Positions 27,886-36,195 of a stretch of DNA of 50,204 bases are shown one piece after another (position 1 is the stretch's first letter; every line of letters starts with the position of its first letter). The DNA comes from Candidatus Eiseniibacteriota bacterium (GTDB taxonomy: Bacteria; Eisenbacteria; RBG-16-71-46; CAIMUX01): assembly GCA_029569475.1 (NCBI GenBank), contig JAKQSZ010000032.1:1-50204 (forward strand), written 5' to 3'. Made by a program: the position numbers and the translations under genes. The notes beneath the pieces were generated by a model. The model ran no database searches. It saw only the letters and a list, made by a program, of their open reading frames with translations, and had not been told where the DNA came from.

Positions 27886-28769
27886 GACGGCCGCCGGGCC
27901 AGCCAGCCGTCGGGCAGCGCGGCCAGCGCTGCGTCGATGCGCGCCGCCGACCCGGCCGTCACCGGCGCCAGCGGCGGGCGCAACTCGTGGGCGATCAGGC
28001 CGACGCGCGCCAGGGCATACTTGATCGGACCGGGGTTGCTCTCGATGAACATGGCGCGGGCCAGCGGATAGAGACGGTGATGGATCTCGATGGCGCCCGC
28101 CAGGTCTCCGGCGCCGAAGGCCGCAAGAAGCCGCTTCATCGGACCCGGCACGAGATTGCCGAGCACGCTGATCACGCCGGCTCCCCCGACCGCCAGGATC
28201 GGCAAGGTCAGCGAGTCGTCTCCCGACAGCACGGTCAGGCGGGACTGCGCGCAGATCTCGGTCACCTGGTCGAGCGAACCCGAGGCTTCCTTGATGGCCG
28301 TGATCCGTTCGTGCCCGGAGAGCTCGGCCACGGTGGAGGGAAGCAGGTTGATTCCCGTCCGGCCGGGCACGTTGTAGAGGCAGACCGGCAGGCCGCCCTC
28401 GTCGGCGACCTGGCGGTAGTGGCCGATCAGGCCGGCCGGGGTCGGCTTGTTGTAGTACGGGGTGACGACGAGCGCGCCGTCGGCCCCCTCCTCCGCGGCC
28501 ACCCTGGTCTGGGCGACCGTCGAGGCGGTGCTGTTCGTTCCCGTGCCCGCCAGGAGGAAGGCCCGTCCGCGGGATGCCCGTTTCACGCGCCGAAAGAGCT
28601 CCCGGCGTTCTTCGGCGGTCAGCACGGGCGACTCCCCGGTCGACCCCGAAGGGACGAGGCCGTCGGCTCCTCCTTCGACGCAGTGCTCGACCAGGCGGTC
28701 CACCGCCTCCCCATCGATCGCCCCGTTTCGAAACGGTGTGACCAGCGCGACCGTGAGTCCCTCGAACAT
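27882..28769 (-). CDS. dapA: 4-hydroxy-tetrahydrodipicolinate synthase DapA
   Basis: 295 residues, the standard length. Condenses pyruvate with aspartate semialdehyde. Schiff-base Lys160 (ITAIKEASGS), Tyr132/Arg137 (LYNVPGRTG) and the SGSTGESPVLT motif (41-51) are clear. AGGAGG precedes ATG 28769. It lies 21 bases after pheT and is translationally coupled to dapB, so lysine/peptidoglycan precursor genes share a transcript with dnaJ-pheST. Confidence 0.96.
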   Translation of the reverse strand: MFEGLTVALVTPFRNGAIDGEAVDRLVEHCVEGGADGLVPSGSTGESPVLTAEERRELFRRVKRASRGRAFLLAGTGTNSTASTVAQTRVAAEEGADGALVVTPYYNKPTPAGLIGHYRQVADEGGLPVCLYNVPGRTGINLLPSTVAELSGHERITAIKEASGSLDQVTEICAQSRLTVLSGDDSLTLPILAVGGAGVISVLGNLVPGPMKRLLAAFGAGDLAGAIEIHHRLYPLARAMFIESNPGPIKYALARVGLIAHELRPPLAPVTAGSAARIDAALAALPDGWLARRPS

Positions 28770-28790
28770 CCGGACCTCCTTGTCAGGACC

Positions 28791-30725
28791 TCACCAGGCG
28801 ATCGATCGATACGGCTGCGGGACGCCCGCCTCCGGCAGCGCCAGCTCGCAGAGGATCGCGGGATTCTGCAGGCCCAACCGCTCGAGCATAGCAGGGTGCG
28901 CTTCTCCCATGGCGCCGGCCGTGAGGCCGCCCGGCGCAATCACGCGCGCGGCCCGGCCGGCAATCAGGAAGGGCTGCTCCAGCGGCTCCAGGCGCAGCGG
29001 CCAACCCAGCTCGCGGATCACCGCCTCGACCAGGGCCCGCAGGTCGGCAAAGCCGGTGCGCGGAGAGATGAGCGCGAAGGCCACGTGCCGGCGCTCGCGC
29101 GCTCCCGTTTCGGCCGTCGGGTCGGCCAGCGTCACCTCCCCGACCTCGAAGATCTGCTGCGGCAATCGATGATGGCGATTGCGGGCCAGCGTCCAGAGAA
29201 GCCCGGGCATCAGGCTGGTCCGCAGCTGGACCTGCTCCTGGCTGATCGGGTTCTCGAGCAGCACCCGCTCTGGGTGATCCTGGTGTCCGAGCAGCTGGTC
29301 GGACTGCGCTGGCGCGGTCAGCGGCAGGCTGATGATCTCGAGGAATCCCAGCCCCACCATCACCTCGCGCATCGCGTCGGCCTCGCGCACGAGCGGATGA
29401 TGCTTGCCCACCGTCTGGGTGCTGACCAGGGTCCGCTCGAAGCTGCCATAGCCCCGCGCGATGGCCGCATCTTCCATGAGATCGCGCTCGTGCAGGATGT
29501 CGCTGCGGTAGGCCGCCACCCGCACCCGCAGGAGATCGGGATCGGCCGCTCCGGACGTGGCGCCCGCCGCGGCGTCCTCGACCCCATGGCGCATGCGGCG
29601 GAGCAGGCGCGCCAGTTCCGCCGCATCGAGCGGACAGCCGAGCAGACGCGCGGTGCGAGAAACCGAGATGGTGGCGGCCTGCGGCGTCAGATCCGGCGTG
29701 ATCTGCTCCACCGGATCGGCCTCGGGCGCGCCCTCGACACCGGCGCGGGAGGCGTGGCGCAGCCGCACGCCGCGCAGCCGCATCCCCGGGTCAAGCTCGA
29801 GCAGCGAGGTCACGAGGATGTTCAGGGTCCGATGGACGACGCGCGGGCCCGAGCCGGTCACGTCGACGAACAGCCGCCGGCTGCCCGCGTGCACCTTCGT
29901 CTGCTCGCTGTTGATGATCGGCGGCATCGACAGGACCAGCCCATCGCGCGCGCGCAGGATCGGATAGCGATCCATCCCGGCGAGGAGGCGCGCGTAGGCC
30001 ATCCCCTTGGGATGCTCGCGCAGGATCTCCTCCAGCGAACGCTCGTGCTCCGCCGAGGTCCCCAGGGCGCCCAGCGGGACGAAACGATACGAAGGCGGCT
30101 CCGTGGTGTACTCGAGCTCCGGGGAGGCGCGTTCCCCTTCGGAGGAAGAGAAGCTATCCAGATCGTAGACGCCGATCGAAGCGTGCTTGCGATCCCGCCC
30201 CAGGGCCCAGTGCAGGTTCTCCTGCAGCTTCATCAGGATCCGGATGCGGTCCTCGTCGAGGGCCACGTTCTCCAGCACCGCCGCGGCGATGAAGGGCCGG
30301 GAGCTTTGGGGCCGGCGGACCGAGTCATCGACCGTGAGCGTCAGCGCGGGCGGACCACACGCGTAGGTGATCAGTCCTTCTTCCTCGCCGAGCAATCCGC
30401 GCAGCGCGCGGCAGAGGCCTCCCGGATCGAAGATGTCGGGGCGCACCGCCAGCAAGTCCATCCGGACGACTTCCAGATCCGGCAGCGCGGTCAAGGCCGC
30501 GGGGGACGAGAGGTCCGCGCCGCAGCGGTCGCAGTTCGAAGGGGCCGGCTCCTCGCCCATCGCCTCGAGGACCTCGCCGCAGCCGGCGCAGCGCCAGCGC
30601 CGCCACGTCTCGTAGCCGTCCACGTCGCATCCCGCCGAACCCAGGACGCGCAGCAGTTCTTCTCCCTCCAGGGGACGCCCCAGACGCGAGGTCAGTTCCC
30701 GGACGGGGATTCCGATCACCGGCAT
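28791..30725 (-). CDS. pheT: Phenylalanyl-tRNA synthetase beta subunit, archaeal/eukaryal type, with zinc-ribbon-like insertion
   Basis: 644 residues. It lacks the N-terminal EMAP-type tRNA-binding domain and the C-terminal FDX-ACB domain of ordinary bacterial PheT (about 800 residues), and follows the archaeal/eukaryal plan (about 550-600): start MPVIGIPVREL, then VRPDIFDPGGLCRALRGLLG. Between the first helix and that segment is an insertion of about 34 residues (42-75) with Cys46, Cys49, Cys65 and Cys68 in two CxxC pairs, like a zinc ribbon; I do not know this from typical family members. ATG 30725 overlaps the pheS stop by 10 bases. Works as an alpha2-beta2 enzyme with PheS. Confidence 0.93.
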   Translation of the reverse strand: MPVIGIPVRELTSRLGRPLEGEELLRVLGSAGCDVDGYETWRRWRCAGCGEVLEAMGEEPAPSNCDRCGADLSSPAALTALPDLEVVRMDLLAVRPDIFDPGGLCRALRGLLGEEEGLITYACGPPALTLTVDDSVRRPQSSRPFIAAAVLENVALDEDRIRILMKLQENLHWALGRDRKHASIGVYDLDSFSSSEGERASPELEYTTEPPSYRFVPLGALGTSAEHERSLEEILREHPKGMAYARLLAGMDRYPILRARDGLVLSMPPIINSEQTKVHAGSRRLFVDVTGSGPRVVHRTLNILVTSLLELDPGMRLRGVRLRHASRAGVEGAPEADPVEQITPDLTPQAATISVSRTARLLGCPLDAAELARLLRRMRHGVEDAAAGATSGAADPDLLRVRVAAYRSDILHERDLMEDAAIARGYGSFERTLVSTQTVGKHHPLVREADAMREVMVGLGFLEIISLPLTAPAQSDQLLGHQDHPERVLLENPISQEQVQLRTSLMPGLLWTLARNRHHRLPQQIFEVGEVTLADPTAETGARERRHVAFALISPRTGFADLRALVEAVIRELGWPLRLEPLEQPFLIAGRAARVIAPGGLTAGAMGEAHPAMLERLGLQNPAILCELALPEAGVPQPYRSIAW

Positions 30726-32335
30726 AGCGGCACCTCCGCGAGCGTCCCCAGATCGGCCAGGTACAGGTCCCGGATGTCGGCCGTCCCCAGCATGCCCATG
30801 GCGAGGCGATCGACGCCGAAGCCCCACGCCAGGACCGGATCCGTGCAGCCGAGCGGCTCGGTAACCTCGGGGCGGAAGATGCCCGAGCCCCCCAGCTCGA
30901 ACCAGCGTCCGAGCTCCTCGTTCCAGGCGTAGATGCCGGCCGACGGCTCGGTGTACGGAAAGAAGTCGGGGCGGAAGTCGACCCGCTCGAAACCCAGGCG
31001 CTGCAGGAAGGCGGTCAGCGTTCCGAAGAGGCTCGCCAGGGTCGCCCCTCGATCGATGACGATCCCGTCGACCTGCATGAAGACCGGCAGGTGCGTGGCG
31101 TCGATCGCCTCGCGCCGGAACACCCTCCCCACCGTGAAGACCTTGCGCGGGCCCTTGGGATTGGCCGCGATCGCCCGGATGCTGGTGGCCGTGTTGTGCG
31201 TGCGCAGGATGTTGCGCTCCGCCGCCTCCGCGCGCCAACGGTACTGCCACCCGAGCGAGCCGGTGTCGCCGCCGTTCTCGTGCGCCGCGCGCACGCGGTC
31301 CACCATCGCCCGGTCGGCCGGCAAAGGCGTCCGCGCCGGATGCTCGACGTAGAAGGTGTCCGCCATCTCGCGGGCCGGATGGTCCTGCGGCTGGAAGAGG
31401 GCGTCGAAGTCCCAGAAGGCCGACTCCACCCAGGGAGAGACCGACTCCTCGAAGCCCATCTGCAGGAACGCCGCGCGGATCGCGTCGATGGCGCGCTGCA
31501 GCGGATGGCGCTTGCCGGGATGGCGCGGTTCGGTCGCCAGCGTGACGTCGTAGGGCTTGAAGTCCACCTCGCGCCACTGTCCGGAGGCGAGCAGTTCCGG
31601 CGTGAGCAGGCTCACCGCCCGCCGCGCCCGCACGCCCGCGCGCGCCAGCGCGGCCCCTTGGGGCGTGGCCTCGACGAAGCGGTGCACCTTGTCGCGGATC
31701 TCGACCAGCGGGCTGCGTGCGCCCAGCAGGTCGCGGGCGCGCGCCAGGTCGATGCCGGAGGCCGCCAGCTCGCTCTCCACGAGGCGTCCCGAACCCGACA
31801 GCGCCTGCAGCACGGCCTCATCCGGCTGGAGCGTGCCCTCGGCCCGACGGCCCCCCTCGGTCACGCGCAGCCCCGCGCCGTCCTTGACCGCCCAGCCGCG
31901 CGCCGCCAGGCCCTTGATCGACTGGCCGATGTCCTTGGCGGTCAGCCCGCTCCACTCCGGCAGGGCCGACAACGCTCCGGCGCCGTCGTGGGCCAGCAGC
32001 GCGCGCAGGACGCGCCGTTCCACCAGGCCATGCGCCAGGGCGTCCCGGCCCCCGTCCTTCAGCACCCACTCGCGATAGGGCTCCTCCCGCACCGTGCAGA
32101 GGCCGGCCTGGGCGAGCATCACGGCGGCGGCGGCGACCTGCGCCTGGTCCATCTCCAGGCGCGCCGCGAGCTCCGCGATGCGCTCTGCCTGCTGCGGATC
32201 CAATGCTTGCAGGACACGAACCTGCTCAGGGGGGAACTGCGTTTCTCCGCCGGGCTCCGCCGAACGGTCGCTTCCGCGTCCTGCCGGGTCCTTGCCCCCT
32301 TCCGAGCTTCGTGTCAGCTTCTGTTCGTCAGCCAC
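30716..32335 (-). CDS. pheS: Phenylalanyl-tRNA synthetase alpha subunit, archaeal/eukaryal type
   Basis: 539 residues, longer than bacterial PheS (about 330-350). The N-terminal 230 residues look like the winged-helix domains of archaeal/eukaryal PheS (ALLAHDGAGALSALPEWSGL), then the class II catalytic core: motif 2 region AAERNILRTHNTATS, FRREAIDATHLPVFMQVDG, and motif 3 GCTDPVLAWGFGVDRLAMG. The GTG start at 32335 overlaps the dnaJ stop by 8 bases. The first 35 residues are low complexity. Confidence 0.94.
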   Translation of the reverse strand: MADEQKLTRSSEGGKDPAGRGSDRSAEPGGETQFPPEQVRVLQALDPQQAERIAELAARLEMDQAQVAAAAVMLAQAGLCTVREEPYREWVLKDGGRDALAHGLVERRVLRALLAHDGAGALSALPEWSGLTAKDIGQSIKGLAARGWAVKDGAGLRVTEGGRRAEGTLQPDEAVLQALSGSGRLVESELAASGIDLARARDLLGARSPLVEIRDKVHRFVEATPQGAALARAGVRARRAVSLLTPELLASGQWREVDFKPYDVTLATEPRHPGKRHPLQRAIDAIRAAFLQMGFEESVSPWVESAFWDFDALFQPQDHPAREMADTFYVEHPARTPLPADRAMVDRVRAAHENGGDTGSLGWQYRWRAEAAERNILRTHNTATSIRAIAANPKGPRKVFTVGRVFRREAIDATHLPVFMQVDGIVIDRGATLASLFGTLTAFLQRLGFERVDFRPDFFPYTEPSAGIYAWNEELGRWFELGGSGIFRPEVTEPLGCTDPVLAWGFGVDRLAMGMLGTADIRDLYLADLGTLAEVPLCR

Positions 32336-33470
32336 CCAGCGCCTCCCGCATCCTCTCGAGGAACCCCTTCTGCAGCTTCGGCGGCTCGTCCCCCATGGTC
32401 CGCGCCAGCGCCTCGTAGTGCTTGCGTTGCTCGGCGGTCAGTTTCGTCGGCATGACGACGATGATGCGCACCAACTGGTCGCCTCCTTCGCGCCCGGACA
32501 ATCCGGGGATCCCCTTTCCCCGCAGGCGAAGGAGCTTGCCCGACTGCACGCCGGCCGGGATGTCCACCCGGACCTTCCCATCCAGGGTCGGTATCTCCAC
32601 CTTGGCCCCGAGCACCGCCTGGTGCGGATGGATGGGCAGATCGCTCAGCACATCGTTGCCGTGGCGTTCGAAGACCGGGTGCGGCTTTTCTCCGAAGATG
32701 ATGTTGAGGTCTCCGGCCGGCCCTCCGCGCACCCCGGCATCCCCGTGCCCGCGCAAGCTCATGTAGTTGCCTTCCATGACGCCGGCCGGGATGTTCACCG
32801 AGACCGTCTCGTGCCCCTGGACCCGTCCATCTCCGGAACAGGTGGGGCAGGGATCGGTCAGGATCTCCCCCTCGCCCTGGCAGCGCCCGCAGACGCTCAC
32901 GTTGACCATCTGGCCGAAGAAGGAGCGTTGCACCCGCCGAACCTGGCCGGCCCCCCCGCACACGGTGCAGGTCTCGGTCCGTCCCGACTTGCTCCCCTTC
33001 GCCCCGCAGGTTTCGCACGGCACGAGCTTCGTGACCCGCACCTTCTTGGTCACGCCGGTGAAGGCCTCTTCCAGCGTGAGGGCCAGGCGGATCTGCCGGC
33101 TGCCGCCGCGCCGCTCGCGCCCCCGTTCCCCCGCGGCCTCCTGGCCGAAGAAGTCGAACCCGCCGAACTCGCGCATGAAGGCCCGCAGGGCATCCGACAG
33201 ATCGAAACCGAAGCCTCCGGGGAAACCGCCCCCCGCGGCCTGGCCGTCGACGGCGGCGTGGCCGTACTGGTCGTAGGCCGCCCGCTTCTGCGGGTCCTTC
33301 AGCACCTCGTAGGCCTCGTTGACCTCCTTGAATCGCTCCTCGGCCTTGGCGTCGCCGGGGTTGCGGTCAGGGTGGAACTGCAGCGCCAGCTTGCGGTAGG
33401 CCTTCTTGATCCCCTCGACGTCGGTGTCCCGCTCGAGCCCGAGCACCTCGTAGTAATCTCTCTTGGCCAT
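32328..33470 (-). CDS. dnaJ: Chaperone DnaJ (Hsp40)
   Basis: 380 residues, standard for type I DnaJ. J domain with HPD at 33-35; Gly/Phe-rich stretch about 75-110; four CxxCxGxG-type repeats at Cys152/155, 168/171, 194/197 and 208/211; C-terminal substrate-binding domain. Stimulates DnaK ATPase. dnaK and grpE are not in the window. The start is ATG 33470 (MAKRDYYEVLGL). It heads the dnaJ-pheS-pheT-dapA-dapB operon behind a good promoter; no CIRCE element is visible. Confidence 0.96.
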   Translation of the reverse strand: MAKRDYYEVLGLERDTDVEGIKKAYRKLALQFHPDRNPGDAKAEERFKEVNEAYEVLKDPQKRAAYDQYGHAAVDGQAAGGGFPGGFGFDLSDALRAFMREFGGFDFFGQEAAGERGRERRGGSRQIRLALTLEEAFTGVTKKVRVTKLVPCETCGAKGSKSGRTETCTVCGGAGQVRRVQRSFFGQMVNVSVCGRCQGEGEILTDPCPTCSGDGRVQGHETVSVNIPAGVMEGNYMSLRGHGDAGVRGGPAGDLNIIFGEKPHPVFERHGNDVLSDLPIHPHQAVLGAKVEIPTLDGKVRVDIPAGVQSGKLLRLRGKGIPGLSGREGGDQLVRIIVVMPTKLTAEQRKHYEALARTMGDEPPKLQKGFLERMREALGG

Positions 33471-33511
33471 TGCCGTATCCGTTTCTCCCACAATGGAATG
33501 AATTGTCGCAG

Positions 33512-33540
33512 ACGATAGACCGCTCCGGCGTCGCGGTCAA
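33512..33540 (-). promoter_or_regulatory. Promoter for the dnaJ-pheST-dapAB operon
   Basis: On the minus strand, TTGACC (33535-33540), 17-base spacer, TATCGT (33512-33517); the start site would be about 35 bases before the dnaJ ATG. Confidence 0.6.
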
Positions 33541-33575
33541 GCCGTGCGCCGCCCCCGCACGGAGGCGGCGAGCAC

Positions 33576-35042
33576 TCAGGCGCCTCGATGACGGAAGATC
33601 GCCAGGACCGTGCGGGCCAGGATCCGGATGTCCAGCCAGATCGACCAGTTCTCCACGTAGAAGAGGTCGTAGCGCGTCCGCTCCTCGATCGGCGTCTCGC
33701 CGCGCAGGCCGTGCACCTGCGCCCAGCCGGTGATTCCGCTCTTCACGCGATGCCGGTCGTAGTAGTCGGCCACGCGGCTCTCGAACTGGTCGACGAAGAA
33801 CGGACGCTCGGGACGCGGCCCCACCAGGCTCATTTCGCCGCGAAGGACGTTCCAGAGCTGCGGCAGCTCATCCAGGCTCCATTTGCGGAGGAAGACACCC
33901 AGGCGCGTACGGCGAGGATCATCCTGGCTGGCCCAGACCGGCCCGCTGGCAGCTTCCGCGCCGACTTTCATGGAGCGGAACTTCACCATGTCAAACCGTC
34001 GCCGGTCGCGCCCCACCCGTTCCTGTCTGTGAAAGACCGGACCTCGGGAGTCCAGCCGCACGGCCGCGGCCAGCACGAGGAAGACCGGCAGCAGGAGGAG
34101 AAGCAGCAGGGCGGATACCACCAGATCGAAGGTCCTCTTGAGCACGCCGTTCCATCCGACCAGGGACATGTCGCGCAGGCGAATCACCGCCAGGCCGTCG
34201 ATCTCCTCGACCCGCACCGGCCGGGCCCACATCGAGAAGAGATCGGGCACCAGAACGAAGTCCAGGTCCAGTTCCTGGCATTGGGCAAAGACCTCCTGGA
34301 CCAGGGCGGGTGAGGCAGCGGCAGCGGCCAACGCGATCATGTCCAGCCGCTCTGCGGCGCCCCTGGCACGGATCTCGCGCACGTTGCCCAGGACAGGCAG
34401 CAGCTGGAGGCGCGTGTGGTCGTTGTCGCACACGACATCCACGGCGCGTCCCGTAGCGTCTCCCCCTTCCGCTCCCTGCTCAGCCGACTCCAGGCGAAAG
34501 CTGCCCGCCAGGACGTGCGGATAGGCAGAGGCCTCCAGCCGCCGCGCCAGACGGAGGCCGATCTCCCCCTCGCCCACCACGGCGAACCGGATCGGCCGCA
34601 ACAGGCGCAAGCGCCGGAGAAGCTGGCCGATCAAGGCGCGTCCGGCCAGCGTCAGGGCGCTGCTCGAGACCCAGATGAACGGCGCGGCCAGACGCGAATA
34701 GGTGGCGTCGCGGTAGAAGGCGCTGACCGCGGCCACCGCCAGCATCCCCAGGGCCTGCACCCGCAGGACCCGCCAGGCGCGGTGGCGGGGACGCAGATGC
34801 TCGACCCGGTAGAGCCCGGCGGCGTGCATCAACGGGATCCAGATCAGGACGGTGACGACGGCTCCCCAGGCATAGAGCGAGAGCGGGGGCACTCCCTTGG
34901 TCACGGGAAAGAGAAGGAGCAATGGGGAGTGAAACCGTACCCAGTATCCCAGGAGGAAGCCCCCCGCGATCGCCAGGAGATCGGAGGTGAGCCAGAGCGC
35001 CTGCAGCCAGGTCCGCCCCTTGGTCCTCTCAGCCTGGCCCAC
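33576..35042 (-). CDS. Polyprenyl-phosphate sugar phosphotransferase (WcaJ-like)
   Basis: 488 residues. Four N-terminal membrane segments (within about 15-130) and a CoA-binding-like middle domain ([13 protein letters not shown]) precede a further hydrophobic segment (about 318-337) and the bacterial sugar transferase domain: [50 protein letters not shown] and [13 protein letters not shown]. Loads the first sugar phosphate onto undecaprenyl phosphate for exopolysaccharide or O-antigen. The GTG start overlaps the preceding glycosyltransferase gene by 14 bases. Confidence 0.92.
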   Translation of the reverse strand: MGQAERTKGRTWLQALWLTSDLLAIAGGFLLGYWVRFHSPLLLLFPVTKGVPPLSLYAWGAVVTVLIWIPLMHAAGLYRVEHLRPRHRAWRVLRVQALGMLAVAAVSAFYRDATYSRLAAPFIWVSSSALTLAGRALIGQLLRRLRLLRPIRFAVVGEGEIGLRLARRLEASAYPHVLAGSFRLESAEQGAEGGDATGRAVDVVCDNDHTRLQLLPVLGNVREIRARGAAERLDMIALAAAAASPALVQEVFAQCQELDLDFVLVPDLFSMWARPVRVEEIDGLAVIRLRDMSLVGWNGVLKRTFDLVVSALLLLLLLPVFLVLAAAVRLDSRGPVFHRQERVGRDRRRFDMVKFRSMKVGAEAASGPVWASQDDPRRTRLGVFLRKWSLDELPQLWNVLRGEMSLVGPRPERPFFVDQFESRVADYYDRHRVKSGITGWAQVHGLRGETPIEERTRYDLFYVENWSIWLDIRILARTVLAIFRHRGA

Positions 35043-36141
35043 CGCTGTCCCCCGCCGCCGGACCGCGTTCCCGCAGCCAGTCGTCCACCTCGCGCTCGAA
35101 GCGCCGGGCGCCGAACCGCTGCGCTCCGGCGCTGATGATGGCCGGATCCCAGGTCATCGACTCGAACCGTTCCATGGCCGCCGCCAGCGACGCCGCGGTC
35201 GGCTCGGCCACGAAGACGCCGCCGACTCCCTCGCGCACCGTCTCGAGCAAACCGCCCCGCCCCAGTCCGATAACCGGGCGCCCGCAGGCTTGCACCTCGA
35301 CCGGAACGATCCCGAAGTCCTCCTCGCCCGGGAAGAGAAGCGCCCGGCAGCGACGATAGTAGGAACGCAGCTCCTCCGCCGGCACCCAGCCGACAAAGCG
35401 CACGCCGGCCGGGGCCAGCCTGGCCAGGCGCGCGCGCTCGACCCCCTCGCCGAGAACCACCAGCGGACGCGGGCGCAGCCGCACCGCTTCCAGGGCGACC
35501 TCCACGCGCTTGTAGGGAACGAGGGCGGTGGCCACCAGGTAGAAGTCCTCCGCCTCCTCTCCGGGCGTGTAGAAGTCCGTGTCGACCAGCGGGTGGATGA
35601 CCCGCGCCCCGCGCCCGTAGTAGCGGCGGATCCGCTCCGCCACGCAGGCGGAGTTGGCGGCGAAGGAGTCCACCCGCACGTTGCTCGCCAAGTCCCACTG
35701 GCGCAGCCAGGTCGCGATCGAAGGCACCAGCCACGAAGCCGGCGGGCGCAGGCGGCCGTTTCCGAAGTACTCCTCGTAGGCCGCCCAGACATAGCGCATG
35801 GGAGTGTGGCAGTAGCAGAGGTGGCGCGTGCCCGGGTGCACCACCACCCCCTTGGCGACACAGTGCGAGGTGGAGAGGACCAGGTCGTAGCCGCGCAGGT
35901 CGAACCGCTCGATGGCCGGGGGAAAGAACGGCAGGTAACGCTGGTACCGGCGCAGCGCTCCCGGCAGCCGTTGCACGAAGGAGGTGTGGATCGGATGCGA
36001 CTCGATGGCGTCGCTCACGCTCCCCTTGCGGTGCACGAGGGTATAGACCGGCGCCTCCGGGAAGCGGCGGCAAAAGGCCTCCAGCACCTTCTCCCCGCCC
36101 CGCATGCCGGTCAGCCAGTCATGGATCAGAGCGACCTTCAA
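35029..36141 (-). CDS. Glycosyltransferase family 4
   Basis: 370 residues. N-terminal MKVALIHDWLTGMRGGEKVLE and CYCHTPMRYVWAAYEEYFG belong to a GT4 subgroup often found beside WcaJ-type transferases; the C-terminal domain has VLGEGVERARL, RFVGWVPAEELRSYYRRC and FPGEEDFGIVPVEVQACGRPVIG with the EDFGI..E donor-binding motif. Probably adds a sugar to the lipid-linked intermediate made by the next gene. TTG start at 36141 with GGAGGG six bases upstream. Confidence 0.9.
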   Translation of the reverse strand: MKVALIHDWLTGMRGGEKVLEAFCRRFPEAPVYTLVHRKGSVSDAIESHPIHTSFVQRLPGALRRYQRYLPFFPPAIERFDLRGYDLVLSTSHCVAKGVVVHPGTRHLCYCHTPMRYVWAAYEEYFGNGRLRPPASWLVPSIATWLRQWDLASNVRVDSFAANSACVAERIRRYYGRGARVIHPLVDTDFYTPGEEAEDFYLVATALVPYKRVEVALEAVRLRPRPLVVLGEGVERARLARLAPAGVRFVGWVPAEELRSYYRRCRALLFPGEEDFGIVPVEVQACGRPVIGLGRGGLLETVREGVGGVFVAEPTAASLAAAMERFESMTWDPAIISAGAQRFGARRFEREVDDWLRERGPAAGDSGGPG

Positions 36142-36161
36142 CGCGCGCCCTCCGCCCCCTT

Positions 36162-36195
36162 CAGCCGAGCGCCTTCATCAGCCGAGCGCCTCCAT
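36162..36195. repeat. 17-nt tandem duplication across the hemW stop codon
   Basis: 36162-36178 and 36179-36195 are copies of CAGCCGAGCGCCTYCAT with one difference. The second copy is the last hemW codons; the first is the spacer before the glycosyltransferase gene. Confidence 0.8.

Noticed and set aside
27987..30932. 981-codon plus-strand open frame over dapA and pheT
   Set aside because: Antisense shadow; the product is His/Arg/Asp-rich noise without family features.
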